Source: Chryseobacterium defluvii
Lineage (GTDB): Bacteria; Bacteroidota; Bacteroidia; Flavobacteriales; Weeksellaceae
DNA length: 64,000 nt
Direction: 5' to 3'
Assembly: GCF_014204415.1 (NCBI RefSeq)
Contig: NZ_JACHLE010000001.1
Span: 1,550,001 to 1,614,000 of the forward strand
Positions within the stretch are counted from its first letter, which is position 1. Each line of letters opens with the position of its first letter. Under the pieces are notes generated by a model. It did no database searches, had not been told where the DNA came from, and was given only the letters and a program-made list of their open reading frames with translations. The translations under genes and the position numbers were made by a program. Positions 8,462 to 16,363 of this stretch are shown here, in pieces.

Positions 8462-9485
8462 TAGTTTTATCTTTTGAGTTATTCTCAAGATTATTTATTC
8501 TACTTACGATTTCTGTGAAATTCCTGAAATGTACATAATTTCTTCGGAAGTCAGATGCTGATATCGCAGGAGAACCGTATAATACTTCCTTATCTTCCAC
8601 ATTATTGTTCACACCACTCTGAGCCTGAATTTTAACCTGATCTCCTATATTGATATGTCCTACAATACCGACCTGCCCGCCGATCTGGTTCCAGTTTCCG
8701 ATCGTGGTAGAACCTGCAATTCCGGCCTGTGCGGCGATCACATTGTTTTGTCCTATTTTAACGTTATGGGCGATCTGGATCAGGTTATCTATTTTGGTTC
8801 CCTTCCCTATAATTGTAGATCCGATGGTTGCACGGTCTATACTACAGTTGGAGCCTATTTCAACATCATCTTCGATAATTACATTTCCTAATTGGGGAAT
8901 TTTTTTAAATCCGTCAGCAGTCGGCTGAAACCCGAAACCGTCTCCTCCCACTACCGTGTTGGAATGGATAACACAATTGTCTCCGATAATACAATAATCA
9001 TAGATCCTGGCACCACTGTCTATTTTACAGTTTTTGCCAACCTTCACTCCCTTGCCTATATATACGTGCGGATAGATCTGTGTACCCTCACCAATTTTTG
9101 CCTTTTCGGAAACATAAGTGAATGCCCCTATATAGGCTTTATCACCAATCATAGCAGTAGGATGGATGGAGGAGCCATCTTCAATCCCTTCTCTTCTCCC
9201 CTGCATTTCCTGATAGAGATTCATAAGGACCTGAAAAGAAAGATAGGCATCCTTTACCGCAATAATGGTAGGATTATAAGTGTCTTTTACCAAAAGTTTT
9301 TCCGAAACAATAAGGACGGAACATCTGGAAGTATCCAGAAAATGTGAGAATCGATCCTGAGCTATAAAAGAAAGATGACCGGTTTCTCCATTCTCAATTG
9401 GTGAAACTCCAGTAATAAGTGCCTCTTCGTCACCTATTATTCTGCCGTTAATAAAACTTGCAATTTGCGAAGCTGTAAATTCCAT
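8454..9485 (-). CDS. lpxD: UDP-3-O-(3-hydroxyacyl)glucosamine N-acyltransferase
   Basis: The 343-residue protein has the canonical LpxD length and order: an N-terminal uridine-binding domain ([14 protein letters not shown] onward), a hexapeptide beta-helix (about 100-310) with the catalytic histidine in [11 protein letters not shown], and a C-terminal helix ([23 protein letters not shown]). It transfers the N-linked acyl chain in lipid A assembly. The ATG at 9485 is used, since an upstream TTG lies inside the promoter motif. It is the first gene of the lpxD-lpxC/fabZ-lpxA run. A paralogue lies at 4649. Confidence 0.92.
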   Translation of the reverse strand: MEFTASQIASFINGRIIGDEEALITGVSPIENGETGHLSFIAQDRFSHFLDTSRCSVLIVSEKLLVKDTYNPTIIAVKDAYLSFQVLMNLYQEMQGRREGIEDGSSIHPTAMIGDKAYIGAFTYVSEKAKIGEGTQIYPHVYIGKGVKVGKNCKIDSGARIYDYCIIGDNCVIHSNTVVGGDGFGFQPTADGFKKIPQLGNVIIEDDVEIGSNCSIDRATIGSTIIGKGTKIDNLIQIAHNVKIGQNNVIAAQAGIAGSTTIGNWNQIGGQVGIVGHINIGDQVKIQAQSGVNNNVEDKEVLYGSPAISASDFRRNYVHFRNFTEIVSRINNLENNSKDKTNE

Positions 9486-9491
9486 ATTCTG

Positions 9492-9499
9492 CAAAGATA
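9492..9499 (-). promoter_or_regulatory. Promoter -7 element of lpxD, very close to the ATG
   Basis: The minus strand reads TATCTTTG, with its last base 7 bases before the A of the lpxD ATG. A TTTG lies 17 bases further upstream. With transcription starting about four bases after the motif, the leader would be only about three bases long. Confidence 0.55.
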
Positions 9500-9556
9500 A
9501 GAAATTCTATAATTCGCAAACATTTTTTAGTTTACAGACATCAATTTTATTATTCT

Positions 9557-10783
9557 TTAAGAATTTATTTTAGAGAACTCTCTGGGAAAGGTAAGAATGT
9601 ATCGTGTAGTCATATTCACCATCAATCCTGATAAAAGCTGATCTTCCGACTCATCCATCCTGATCTTCTTACCGTCTTTCTGCAATAGATAAATAGGCTG
9701 CTTATCTGTGTTGTAAGGCAATAGTTTCCGTTTAATTTCGTGTACCAGTTCATTACCATTATCGATTCCGAAAAATTCATTGGTATTTTTTATTTTTTCT
9801 TCAATGAATTCCGGTTCAAAAGGATGGGATGAAATAATCGTTTTAGGAAGGTTTCTCTGAATGATGCATGTACACCAATAAGAAAGAATAAAATCGTCAG
9901 AATTCTGCCATGATTTCATCGCCTGGATCACATCATTATCATCCATTTGTGTAAATCTCTGAACATCTTCATCGGTTGCAGAACTTTTCTCACGGTACAA
10001 GAAATATTTCAGATTTTCTGTTGCCGGCAGGTCAATACCCTGAGAGACCAGATATTTGGCTCTTTCTAAAATCCTGACCAAAAGAAATTCCGCCAAAGCA
10101 GATGTTTTATGATAATATACCTGCCAGTACATGAACATTCTGGCGGTCAAAAAGTTTTCAATGGAATAAATACCTTTCGCATCGATCACCAGCTCTCCTT
10201 CTTCGCACACATTCATCATAGAGATAATCCTCTGGGTATTAATATTCCCCTCCGAAACTCCTGTAAAGAAACTGTCCCGCTTCAGATAATCCAGCCTGTC
10301 AACATCCAACTGGGACGAAATAAGCTGATTAAAGAATTTCCTGTGATATTTGCCCTGAAACATTTCAATAGCGGTTGACAACTGCCCGTCAAATGTTTCA
10401 TTCAGCCTGTTCATGAGCAACAAAGAAAGGTTTTCATGATGCCAATCGTCCATCAGCATACTTTCCAACGCGTGAGAGAATGGCCCGTGACCGATATCAT
10501 GCATCAAAATAGCCAGCATTGCCCCTTTTTCTTCTTCCTTTGAAACTTCAACACCTTTCAGCTTTAGGGTTTCCAGTGCTGTAAACATCAAATGCGTTGC
10601 TCCCAAAGCATGATGGAATCTTGTATGGGTTGCTCCGGGAAAAATCAGATTCAAAAGTCCGGTCTGGGAAATCCGCCTCAATCTCTGAAAATAAGGATGC
10701 TCAATAACATCGAATAAAATTTCATATGGAATTTTGATAAATCCGTGAACGGGATCATTGATGATTTTTAGCTTGTTCTGCAT
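9557..10783 (-). CDS. HD-domain phosphohydrolase (dNTPase/SAMHD1-like)
   Basis: The 408-residue protein starts at the ATG at 10783 with the conserved opening INDPVHGFIKIP, then HPYFQRLRRISQTG. The HD motif residues follow: FHHALGATHLM and LMHDIGHGPFSHALE (about residues 50-120), with a later Asp in QLDVDRLDYLKRD. This pattern is typical of the SAMHD1-like HD family widespread in Bacteroidota. Members hydrolyse dNTPs to nucleosides and triphosphate, but the exact substrate is not shown here. A TAACTTTG promoter motif lies 22 bases upstream. Confidence 0.82.
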   Translation of the reverse strand: MQNKLKIINDPVHGFIKIPYEILFDVIEHPYFQRLRRISQTGLLNLIFPGATHTRFHHALGATHLMFTALETLKLKGVEVSKEEEKGAMLAILMHDIGHGPFSHALESMLMDDWHHENLSLLLMNRLNETFDGQLSTAIEMFQGKYHRKFFNQLISSQLDVDRLDYLKRDSFFTGVSEGNINTQRIISMMNVCEEGELVIDAKGIYSIENFLTARMFMYWQVYYHKTSALAEFLLVRILERAKYLVSQGIDLPATENLKYFLYREKSSATDEDVQRFTQMDDNDVIQAMKSWQNSDDFILSYWCTCIIQRNLPKTIISSHPFEPEFIEEKIKNTNEFFGIDNGNELVHEIKRKLLPYNTDKQPIYLLQKDGKKIRMDESEDQLLSGLMVNMTTRYILTFPREFSKINS

Positions 10784-10804
10784 GGAAAGGTCAGTATTGG
10801 TAAA

Positions 10805-10812
10805 CAAAGTTA
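10805..10812 (-). promoter_or_regulatory. Promoter -7 element of the HD-domain gene
   Basis: The minus strand reads TAACTTTG, an exact TAnnTTTG match, 22 bases before the ATG at 10783. No clear -33 TTG was found. Confidence 0.5.
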
Positions 10813-10877
10813 GGGAAATTTAACTTTAGCTTTTGTTTAATTTTGATTAATGATATTATGATAACCATAATAGGACT

Positions 10878-11070
10878 TCAATCACAAAAGACACAAATAT
10901 TTGAAAACATAAAGGCTATTGTATTCTATTTGTCATGCTGAAACCTTTAGGTTCGACGTAGTCAAAGCATCTCTACGGAAATATTTAAGATTCCTGCGGA
11001 ATGACAAACTCTCCGTAATAATAGCTTAAATAAATGTCCGGAAAAATTTTTGTGCCTTTTGTGGCTGAAA
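10878..11070. repeat. Nested inverted-repeat element between divergent genes
   Basis: This 318-base spacer (10784/10808 to 11125) contains an imperfect palindrome. The outer arms are CACAAAAGACACAAA near 10883 and TTTGTGCCTTTTGTG near 11050. Middle arms AAGGCTATT and AATAGCTT lie near 10912 and 11020. The inner core at 10931-11006 starts TGTCATGCTGA and ends GCGGAATGACA. The TGTCATGCTG core recurs at 60188 and in inverted form at 51634. It looks like a dispersed noncoding repeat. No open reading frame is credible in it. Confidence 0.55.
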
Positions 11071-11088
11071 TTAAAGCAACAATTGCTT

Positions 11089-11096
11089 TATCTTTG
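11089..11096 (+). promoter_or_regulatory. Promoter -7 element of the S41 peptidase gene
   Basis: TATCTTTG is an exact TAnnTTTG match, 30 bases before the peptidase ATG at 11126 and 4 bases before the ATG of a 9-codon reading frame. Confidence 0.5.
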
Positions 11097-11099
11097 AAT

Positions 11100-11129
11100 A
11101 TGATCATAAACCCCGGTAATTATTCATGA
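11100..11129 (+). CDS. Possible 9-codon leader peptide overlapping the S41 peptidase start
   Basis: ATG at 11100 opens a frame encoding MIINPGNYS, whose TGA overlaps the peptidase start (ATGA at 11126). Its ATG would be at or near the transcription start given the TATCTTTG at 11089. It may be a coupling leader or chance. No expression evidence is possible from sequence. Confidence 0.25.
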   Translation: MIINPGNYS

Positions 11130-12766
11130 GAAGTTTCTCTTTTTTAGTCATATTATTTTTAAGTATCGGTATTCCTGCACAAACCGTCTCTGAAGCTCAA
11201 AAGCTGGAATCGCTATGCAAGGTCTGGGGATTTTTAAAGTATTATCATCCGCAGGTGGCAAAAGGGGCTTTTGACTGGGACCAACAGCTTTTCCAAAAGA
11301 TAGATGAACTGGAAAAAGTAAATGATAAAACCCAATTGAACGAACTTTATTTGCAATGGATCAATAGTCTTGGAAAAGTAGGTGCATGCAAAGAATGTAA
11401 AAAGCAAGAACAAAAAACCTATTTCCTTAAAAATTTTGATTTCAACTGGATTCATGACCGGAATATTTTTTCTGAAGCCGTCATTCAAAAACTTAGCTAT
11501 ATTCAGGACAACCGAAACATTGAAGACAATCATTATTTTGGGAAAGGTGGCAGGAAAGTATTTTTCAGGAATGAGAATTCTTACGGCTCAAAATTCATTT
11601 CCCGGCAGATTGTTCTTTTGGAGCTGTTCCGATACTGGAATTATGTGGAATATTTTTTTCCTTATAAATATGAGACGGATCAGAACTGGAATGATGTTTT
11701 GCAAGAGATGATCCCGAAGTTCAATGCGATCAGCAATGATGAAGGTTATCACCTGACTCTGGCGGAACTGGTAACTAAAACTGATGATTCTCATGCCTAT
11801 CTGTTTTCACCACTTATCAGCTTCAACCAATATGGAAGAAGAAAAATTCCTGTAGAATATGGCTATGCTGAAGGAAAGCTCATCGTAACAAAAATCAATT
11901 CCAATAAATTCCATGAAGAAACCCTTCTGGAACCCGGCGATATCATTTATGATGTAAACGGGAAAACTATTCCGCAAATGGTCAACAGCTTCGGAAAGTA
12001 TATCCCGGCATCCAATTCCTGGGGGAAGATCAAGAAAGTGAGGAATCTTTTTTTATTTTCCAATAGTGACTCCATCACTATCAGGATTGAAAGAGATGGC
12101 AGGAATATGGCTCTGACTGTAAAAACCTACCTTCTTAAAGATATTATTTACGAAAAGCCCGCAACTGCTGAAAAATGGAAATTCCTGGACGAAGCGAAAA
12201 AAACAGGTTATGTGAACATGGGAATCATTGAAAGGAAAGATTTGGACGAAATGTACCGGAATTTGAGAACAACCGAAGCCATTATCTTTGATCTCAGAAA
12301 TTATCCTAAACAAACCATTCTTCCATTAAGCAGGCTATTACTCCCTGAAAATACGATTTACTACCAGTTTATTTTTCCTGAAACGAATTATTTAAGTAAA
12401 TTTTACATCAGAAAAAACAGCATCGGAAGAAAAAATACAGAATATTATAAAGGAAAGGTAGTAGTTCTGGTAGATGAGAATACCCAGAGCCAGGCTGAAA
12501 CCACTGCCATGATGCTTAAACAGCACCCAAATGCAAAGATCATAGGAAGCAATACCTCGGGAGCTAACGGAGATATCATCCGTTTTAAAATTGCCGGTCT
12601 GGAGACAAGCTTTACCGGTCTTGGAGCCTATTACCCGGATCAAAGAAAGACCCAGAGAATAGGGATTATTCCCGATATTCTTATAAGACCTACCATAAAA
12701 GGGATAAAGAAAGGAAAGGATGAAGTTCTGGAAAGGGCCTTGGAATATATCCGGACAGGAAATTAA
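11126..12766 (+). CDS. Secreted S41-family peptidase
   Basis: The 546-residue protein has a signal peptide (RSFSFLVILFLSIGIPAQ). A PDZ-like region is visible around residues 245-330 (EGKLIVTKINS, LLEPGDIIYDVNGKTI). The S41 catalytic core at about 350-540 has the nucleophile Ser455 in NTQSQAETTAMM, after VVVLVDE, and the following GSNTSGANGD loop. The lysine used by CtpA-type members is not at the expected place, so it fits the tricorn/IRBP-like S41 branch better. It is likely periplasmic or surface exposed. Its substrate is unknown. Confidence 0.8.
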   Translation: MRSFSFLVILFLSIGIPAQTVSEAQKLESLCKVWGFLKYYHPQVAKGAFDWDQQLFQKIDELEKVNDKTQLNELYLQWINSLGKVGACKECKKQEQKTYFLKNFDFNWIHDRNIFSEAVIQKLSYIQDNRNIEDNHYFGKGGRKVFFRNENSYGSKFISRQIVLLELFRYWNYVEYFFPYKYETDQNWNDVLQEMIPKFNAISNDEGYHLTLAELVTKTDDSHAYLFSPLISFNQYGRRKIPVEYGYAEGKLIVTKINSNKFHEETLLEPGDIIYDVNGKTIPQMVNSFGKYIPASNSWGKIKKVRNLFLFSNSDSITIRIERDGRNMALTVKTYLLKDIIYEKPATAEKWKFLDEAKKTGYVNMGIIERKDLDEMYRNLRTTEAIIFDLRNYPKQTILPLSRLLLPENTIYYQFIFPETNYLSKFYIRKNSIGRKNTEYYKGKVVVLVDENTQSQAETTAMMLKQHPNAKIIGSNTSGANGDIIRFKIAGLETSFTGLGAYYPDQRKTQRIGIIPDILIRPTIKGIKKGKDEVLERALEYIRTGN

Positions 12767-12827
12767 TTCTTAGAGCGGATGAAAATATTTTTCCTTACTT
12801 TCCGTTTAACTAATATTTAACTTTTTA

Positions 12828-12852
12828 ACTGCTCATTTTGGCAGTTTTTATA
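12828..12852 (+). terminator. Probable terminator after the S41 peptidase gene
   Basis: AACTGC (12828-12833) pairs with GCAGTT (12841-12846) and is followed by TTTAT. The stem is short and lies about 60 bases after the stop, so this is moderate evidence. Confidence 0.45.
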
Positions 12853-12900
12853 AAGATTTGGTCAACAATTTGATGCAATAACCATGTAAAAAAATAAATT

Positions 12901-14445
12901 ATGTCGGAAAAGATATTATGGATAGATGATGAAATAGATTTACTTAAACCTCATATCGTATTCTTAGAGAAAAAAGGTTATCAGGTAACCCCTGTTAACA
13001 ACGTGAATGAAGCGTTAGAACTTATAGATTCAGAGAAGTTTGCCTTGACACTCATTGATGAAAACATGCCCGGAATTTCCGGATTGGAAGCCATTCCCAT
13101 GATCAAAGAGAAGGATAATTCCCTGAAAATAGTAATGGTGACCAAAAGTGAGGAGGAACACATTATGGAGGAAGCCATCGGTTCTCAGATCGCTGACTAT
13201 ATTCTAAAACCTGTAAATCCTAATCAGATCTTATTATCATTAAAGAAAAACCTCCAGCAGGATGACCTTGTTGAACAAAAAACCATTTTACAGTATCAGC
13301 AGGAATTCAGAAACCTTTCTATGGAGCTGTCTTACCTGAGAACTTATCAGGATTGGGCTGAATATTATAAGAAGATCCTGAATTGGGAGATCAAGTTCGA
13401 TAAAGTGGCAGATAACGAATTTGCAGATCTTTTGCAGTCTCAGAAGGAGGAGGCTAACATCCAATTCGCTAAATTCATAGAAAATAATTATGAAGACTGG
13501 CTGCACGATTCTGAAAAACCAGTCATGAGCCATACACTTTTCAAAGAAAAAGTGAAGCCTGAGGTGGAAAAAGAAAAAGTTCTTTTGCTGATGATTGATA
13601 ACCTTCGCTATGATCAGTGGAAGGTGATCGAGCCTTTATTCACCAAGCATTACAATAAGATTTCGGAGGATTATTACTACAGTATTCTTCCTACAGCTAC
13701 CCAATATGCAAGGAACTCTTTCTTTGCCGGCCTGATGCCGTCCGAGATCGAAAAACGTTTCCCTGAAAAATGGTTCAATGATAATGAGGAAGGTAACAAG
13801 AATGAATATGAACGTGATTTTCTGGAAGATCAGATGAAAAGGATAGGCCTGGGTTCAAAATCCATGAAATATTTAAAGGTATTGAATGCTGATTTTGAAA
13901 AAAAGATCTACGATGATTTTAACCAGCATAAAAATAATGATCTTTTGGTAATTGTTTACAATTTCATTGATATTCTTTCTCACGCAAAAACGGATAATCA
14001 TATTGTAGATCAGCTGATCCGTGACGATAAAACATTCAGATCTCTAACGTTGAACTGGTTTGAAAACTCATCTTTAATGAAGATCATAAAAGCTGCTGCT
14101 GAAAGCGGCTACAAACTGGTGATCACAACTGACCACGGGACAATCTATGTAAAAAAGCCAAGCAAAGTGGTCGGAGACAGGGAAACTTCTACAAACATCC
14201 GTTATAAGACTGGTAAGAGTTTAACATATGATGACAGTGATGTGTGGGCTATTACCGCTCCGGAAAAGCTGTTTTTACCTAAAGGAAATTTAAGCTCCAA
14301 ATATATTTTTGCCAAGAGCAATATTTTCCTGGCTTATCCCAAGAATTATAATCACTTTGTAAACTACTATAAAGAAACTTATCAGCATGGGGGGATTTCA
14401 TTGGAAGAATGTATCATTCCTATAAGCATTTTAGAACCCAAGTAG
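12901..14445 (+). CDS. porX: T9SS signal transducer PorX (response regulator with PglZ/alkaline-phosphatase-like domain)
   Basis: The 514-residue protein starts with a receiver domain (residues 1-120): acidic pocket WIDDE at 8-11, phosphoacceptor Asp53 in LIDENMPG, and Lys in ILKPVNP near 97. A helical linker follows, then a PglZ/alkaline-phosphatase-superfamily domain (about 210-510) with LLMIDNLRYDQW and VITTDHGT metal-site motifs. This fusion is the hallmark of PorX, which with the PorY kinase controls type IX secretion genes in Porphyromonas and Flavobacteriia. The T9SS cargo at 271 shows that the system is used here. No porY lies next to it. Confidence 0.93.
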   Translation: MSEKILWIDDEIDLLKPHIVFLEKKGYQVTPVNNVNEALELIDSEKFALTLIDENMPGISGLEAIPMIKEKDNSLKIVMVTKSEEEHIMEEAIGSQIADYILKPVNPNQILLSLKKNLQQDDLVEQKTILQYQQEFRNLSMELSYLRTYQDWAEYYKKILNWEIKFDKVADNEFADLLQSQKEEANIQFAKFIENNYEDWLHDSEKPVMSHTLFKEKVKPEVEKEKVLLLMIDNLRYDQWKVIEPLFTKHYNKISEDYYYSILPTATQYARNSFFAGLMPSEIEKRFPEKWFNDNEEGNKNEYERDFLEDQMKRIGLGSKSMKYLKVLNADFEKKIYDDFNQHKNNDLLVIVYNFIDILSHAKTDNHIVDQLIRDDKTFRSLTLNWFENSSLMKIIKAAAESGYKLVITTDHGTIYVKKPSKVVGDRETSTNIRYKTGKSLTYDDSDVWAITAPEKLFLPKGNLSSKYIFAKSNIFLAYPKNYNHFVNYYKETYQHGGISLEECIIPISILEPK

Positions 14446-14475
14446 TTTTTTTCATAGTTTATTTAATTTGGGTTT

Positions 14476-14513
14476 AGGCGGAAAAAATCGATGATTTTTT
14501 CCGCCTGTTTTTT
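14476..14513 (+). terminator. Strong terminator after porX
   Basis: AGGCGGAAAAAATC (14476-14489) is the exact inverse of 14493-14506, with a 3-base loop and a following T-run. Confidence 0.9.
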
Positions 14514-14515
14514 AA

Positions 14516-14523
14516 TATTTTTG
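14516..14523 (+). promoter_or_regulatory. Promoter -7 element of the exonuclease III gene, suggesting a leaderless mRNA
   Basis: TATTTTTG ends 5 bases before the A of the ATG at 14528. Since transcription starts about four bases after this motif in Bacteroidota, the message would begin at the start codon. It overlaps the tail of the porX terminator. Confidence 0.45.
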
Positions 14524-14527
14524 GAGT

Positions 14528-15292
14528 ATGAAACTTATTACTTATAATGTAAATGGAATCAGAGCCGCATTTACCAAAGATTTTTTAGGCTGGCTCACTA
14601 CGGCAGACCCTGATGTGGTCTGCATTCAGGAAAGTAAAGCAGGAAACGACCAGATCGATATTGAAAGCCTTGAAAAGCTGGGATATCACAGCTATTGGCA
14701 TTCTGCTTTAAGAAAGGGCTACAGCGGGGTTGGGATTGCCTCAAAAATAAAGCCCGATCATGTCGAATACGGCTGCGGAATTGAGAGCTATGACAATGAA
14801 GGAAGGATCATCCGTGCAGATTTTAATGGCTATTCTGTAATTTCAGTCTATGTCCCTTCTGCGTCCAATATTGACAGGTTAGATTTTAAAATGCAGTTCT
14901 GCCATGATTTTCTGGAATACATCAGGAGTTTAAAGAAAACGATCCCTAACCTTATAATTTCCGGGGACTTCAATATCTGCCACCAGGCTATTGATATTCA
15001 TGATCCTGTTCGCTTAAAGAACGTTTCGGGATTCCTGCCAATGGAAAGGGAATGGATGACCAATTTTATTGAGGAATGTGAACTGATCGACAGTTTCAGG
15101 TTTTTCAATAATGAACCGGATCATTATACATGGTGGAGCTACCGCCAGAATTCAAGAGCTAAAAATAAGGGCTGGAGACTGGATTACAATTTTGCTTCTT
15201 ATTCTTTAAAAGAAAAGCTTTCCAGGGCTGTTATTTTGAAGGAAGCACTGCATTCTGATCATTGCCCGGCTTTATTGGAAATTGATCTTTAG
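14528..15292 (+). CDS. xth: Exodeoxyribonuclease III (AP endonuclease family)
   Basis: The 254-residue protein has all the motifs of the Xth/APE1 family: MKLITYNVNGIRAA at the start, VCIQESKA (metal-binding Glu), SVYVPSA, the NLIISGDFNICH catalytic motif (Asp and Asn, about residues 145-155), YTWWSYR, WRLDYNFAS, and the terminal SDHCPALLEI with the catalytic His. It cleaves DNA at abasic sites and removes 3' nucleotides in base excision repair. It appears to be monocistronic. Confidence 0.93.
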   Translation: MKLITYNVNGIRAAFTKDFLGWLTTADPDVVCIQESKAGNDQIDIESLEKLGYHSYWHSALRKGYSGVGIASKIKPDHVEYGCGIESYDNEGRIIRADFNGYSVISVYVPSASNIDRLDFKMQFCHDFLEYIRSLKKTIPNLIISGDFNICHQAIDIHDPVRLKNVSGFLPMEREWMTNFIEECELIDSFRFFNNEPDHYTWWSYRQNSRAKNKGWRLDYNFASYSLKEKLSRAVILKEALHSDHCPALLEIDL

Positions 15293-15300
15293 TTTTTAAA

Positions 15301-15430
15301 CCGCAAAAGTCACAAAAGTTTTTTGAAACGCATTATAAGCATATTAGTGCTAATATTAAGGAGAATAAGAAGTTCACATAAGATAAAGATCAAAGATTTT
15401 CAAAAACAAAAGTGTTTAAACCTTTTGTAA
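15301..15430. repeat. A-rich imperfect inverted repeat downstream of xth
   Basis: The arms CGCAAAAGTCACAAAAG with TTTTTTGAA (15302-15328) and TTTTCAAAAACAAAAG (near 15398) are roughly inverse to each other. They resemble the CACAAAAGACACAAA arm of the element at 10878. It is probably a degenerate dispersed intergenic repeat. Confidence 0.35.
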
Positions 15431-15440
15431 TTATGATAAA

Positions 15441-15475
15441 ACAAAAAGCCTGCTGAGTCAGCAGGCTTTAATTTA
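15441..15475 (-). terminator. Terminator of the RlpA-like gene
   Basis: AAAGCCTGCTGA (15445-15456) is the exact inverse of 15458-15469. The minus strand has a T-run after the stem, 18 bases beyond the stop at 15487. Confidence 0.85.
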
Positions 15476-15486
15476 AAATCATAAAT

Positions 15487-15858
15487 TTAATCGACAATTT
15501 CATATTCCACCGGGATGGTACCATGACTGGTGTTCCCGATTTCGTTGAACGCAGCTTTAGAAATATCTAATGCTCTTGATGAATGAAAAGGTCCTCTGTC
15601 ATTTATCTTCACTATCACCTCTTTTCCATTATTCAGGTTGGTCACCTTAATTCTTGTCCCAAATGGGAGCGTTCTGTTGGCTGCGGTAAGCTTTGTATTA
15701 TCAAAGATCTCTCCGCTGGCTGTTTTTCTACCATTAAACTTATCGTGGTAGTACGATGCATAACTTGTTTTTTTCGCATCTGTGGTATTATTACTGAAAG
15801 AATAAATACCAAGGGTTGAAATCATCATTATGATTACGAGAATGAATCTTTTCATCAT
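15487..15858 (-). CDS. rlpA: RlpA-like septal ring lytic transglycosylase family protein
   Basis: The 123-residue protein has a signal peptide (MMKRFILVIIMMISTLGIYSFS) and a double-psi beta-barrel of RlpA type: SYASYYHDKFNGRKTASGE, LPFGTRIKVTNL, the NDRGPF loop and RALDISKAAF with the conserved aspartates. There is no C-terminal SPOR domain, as is common in short Bacteroidota members. RlpA enzymes cleave denuded peptidoglycan glycan strands in the periplasm. A TACATTTG promoter motif lies 27 bases upstream of the ATG, with an unusual array of GTTAA motifs beyond it. Confidence 0.85.
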   Translation of the reverse strand: MMKRFILVIIMMISTLGIYSFSNNTTDAKKTSYASYYHDKFNGRKTASGEIFDNTKLTAANRTLPFGTRIKVTNLNNGKEVIVKINDRGPFHSSRALDISKAAFNEIGNTSHGTIPVEYEIVD

Positions 15859-15884
15859 TTTGAATTTTATTGGTTTTGACGGAG

Positions 15885-15892
15885 CAAATGTA
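15885..15892 (-). promoter_or_regulatory. Promoter -7 element of the rlpA gene
   Basis: The minus strand reads TACATTTG, an exact TAnnTTTG match, 27 bases upstream of the ATG at 15858. Confidence 0.55.
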
Positions 15893-15920
15893 TTGTGAAA
15901 CTTCTGAACTCCCCAGTCTA

Positions 15921-16048
15921 AACGTTAAAAAACGTTAACGAAAACCAAATTTTAAGTTAACACCTTCTGTAACCTTCTATTAACAGGCTATTTAGAGCAC
16001 ACTGTTAAAAAACGTTAAAAAACATATAAAAAAGTTAACAGAATTAAC
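15921..16048. repeat. Cluster of GTTAA / AACGTTAA motifs with 10-bp phasing upstream of rlpA
   Basis: GTTAA occurs at 15924, 15934, 15956, 16004, 16014 and 16034, with inverted TTAAC near 15980 and 16044. The pairs 15924/15934 and 16004/16014 are each exactly 10 bases apart, and the pairs are 80 bases apart. A-runs fill the gaps. This suggests a phased binding array or intrinsically bent DNA. It lies in a 505-base spacer (15859-16363); the rest of that spacer, 16050-16300, is AT-rich and shows nothing I can name. Confidence 0.5.
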
Positions 16049-16300
16049 TAATTATTGCATAATTTAAGTTTTCTATTTTTTATAACACCATGAAAATCAA
16101 TACAATTACAAATATATGCTTCTGCAATTAAATAAGAAAAGCATACATAGATTTTTAAGGATAAGATTATTTCAAACTCACCTATCAGGAATTACCGATT
16201 CTTAGAAATTACAAAAGAACGACTATAAATTCTTTGTTCTTATATTTTTTATTATATCTGCCAATCTATTTAAAAAGCATCAGAGAATTAATTTTAAAGC

Positions 16301-16335
16301 AAATAAAAAAGCCAATGAAATTCATTGGCTTAATA
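16301..16335 (-). terminator. Terminator after the secreted protein pair
   Basis: AAGCCAATGAA (16309-16319) is the exact inverse of 16321-16331, with a T-run on the minus strand after the stem, about 30 bases past the stop at 16364. Confidence 0.8.
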
Positions 16336-16363
16336 ATTAATTATTGATAAAGATATAATCTTA

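Noticed and set aside
8462..8488. Longer N terminus of LpxC/FabZ starting at 8488
   Set aside because: It would overlap lpxD by 35 bases. The ATG at 8461 gives an ATGAGTGA coupled start and a family-like N terminus.
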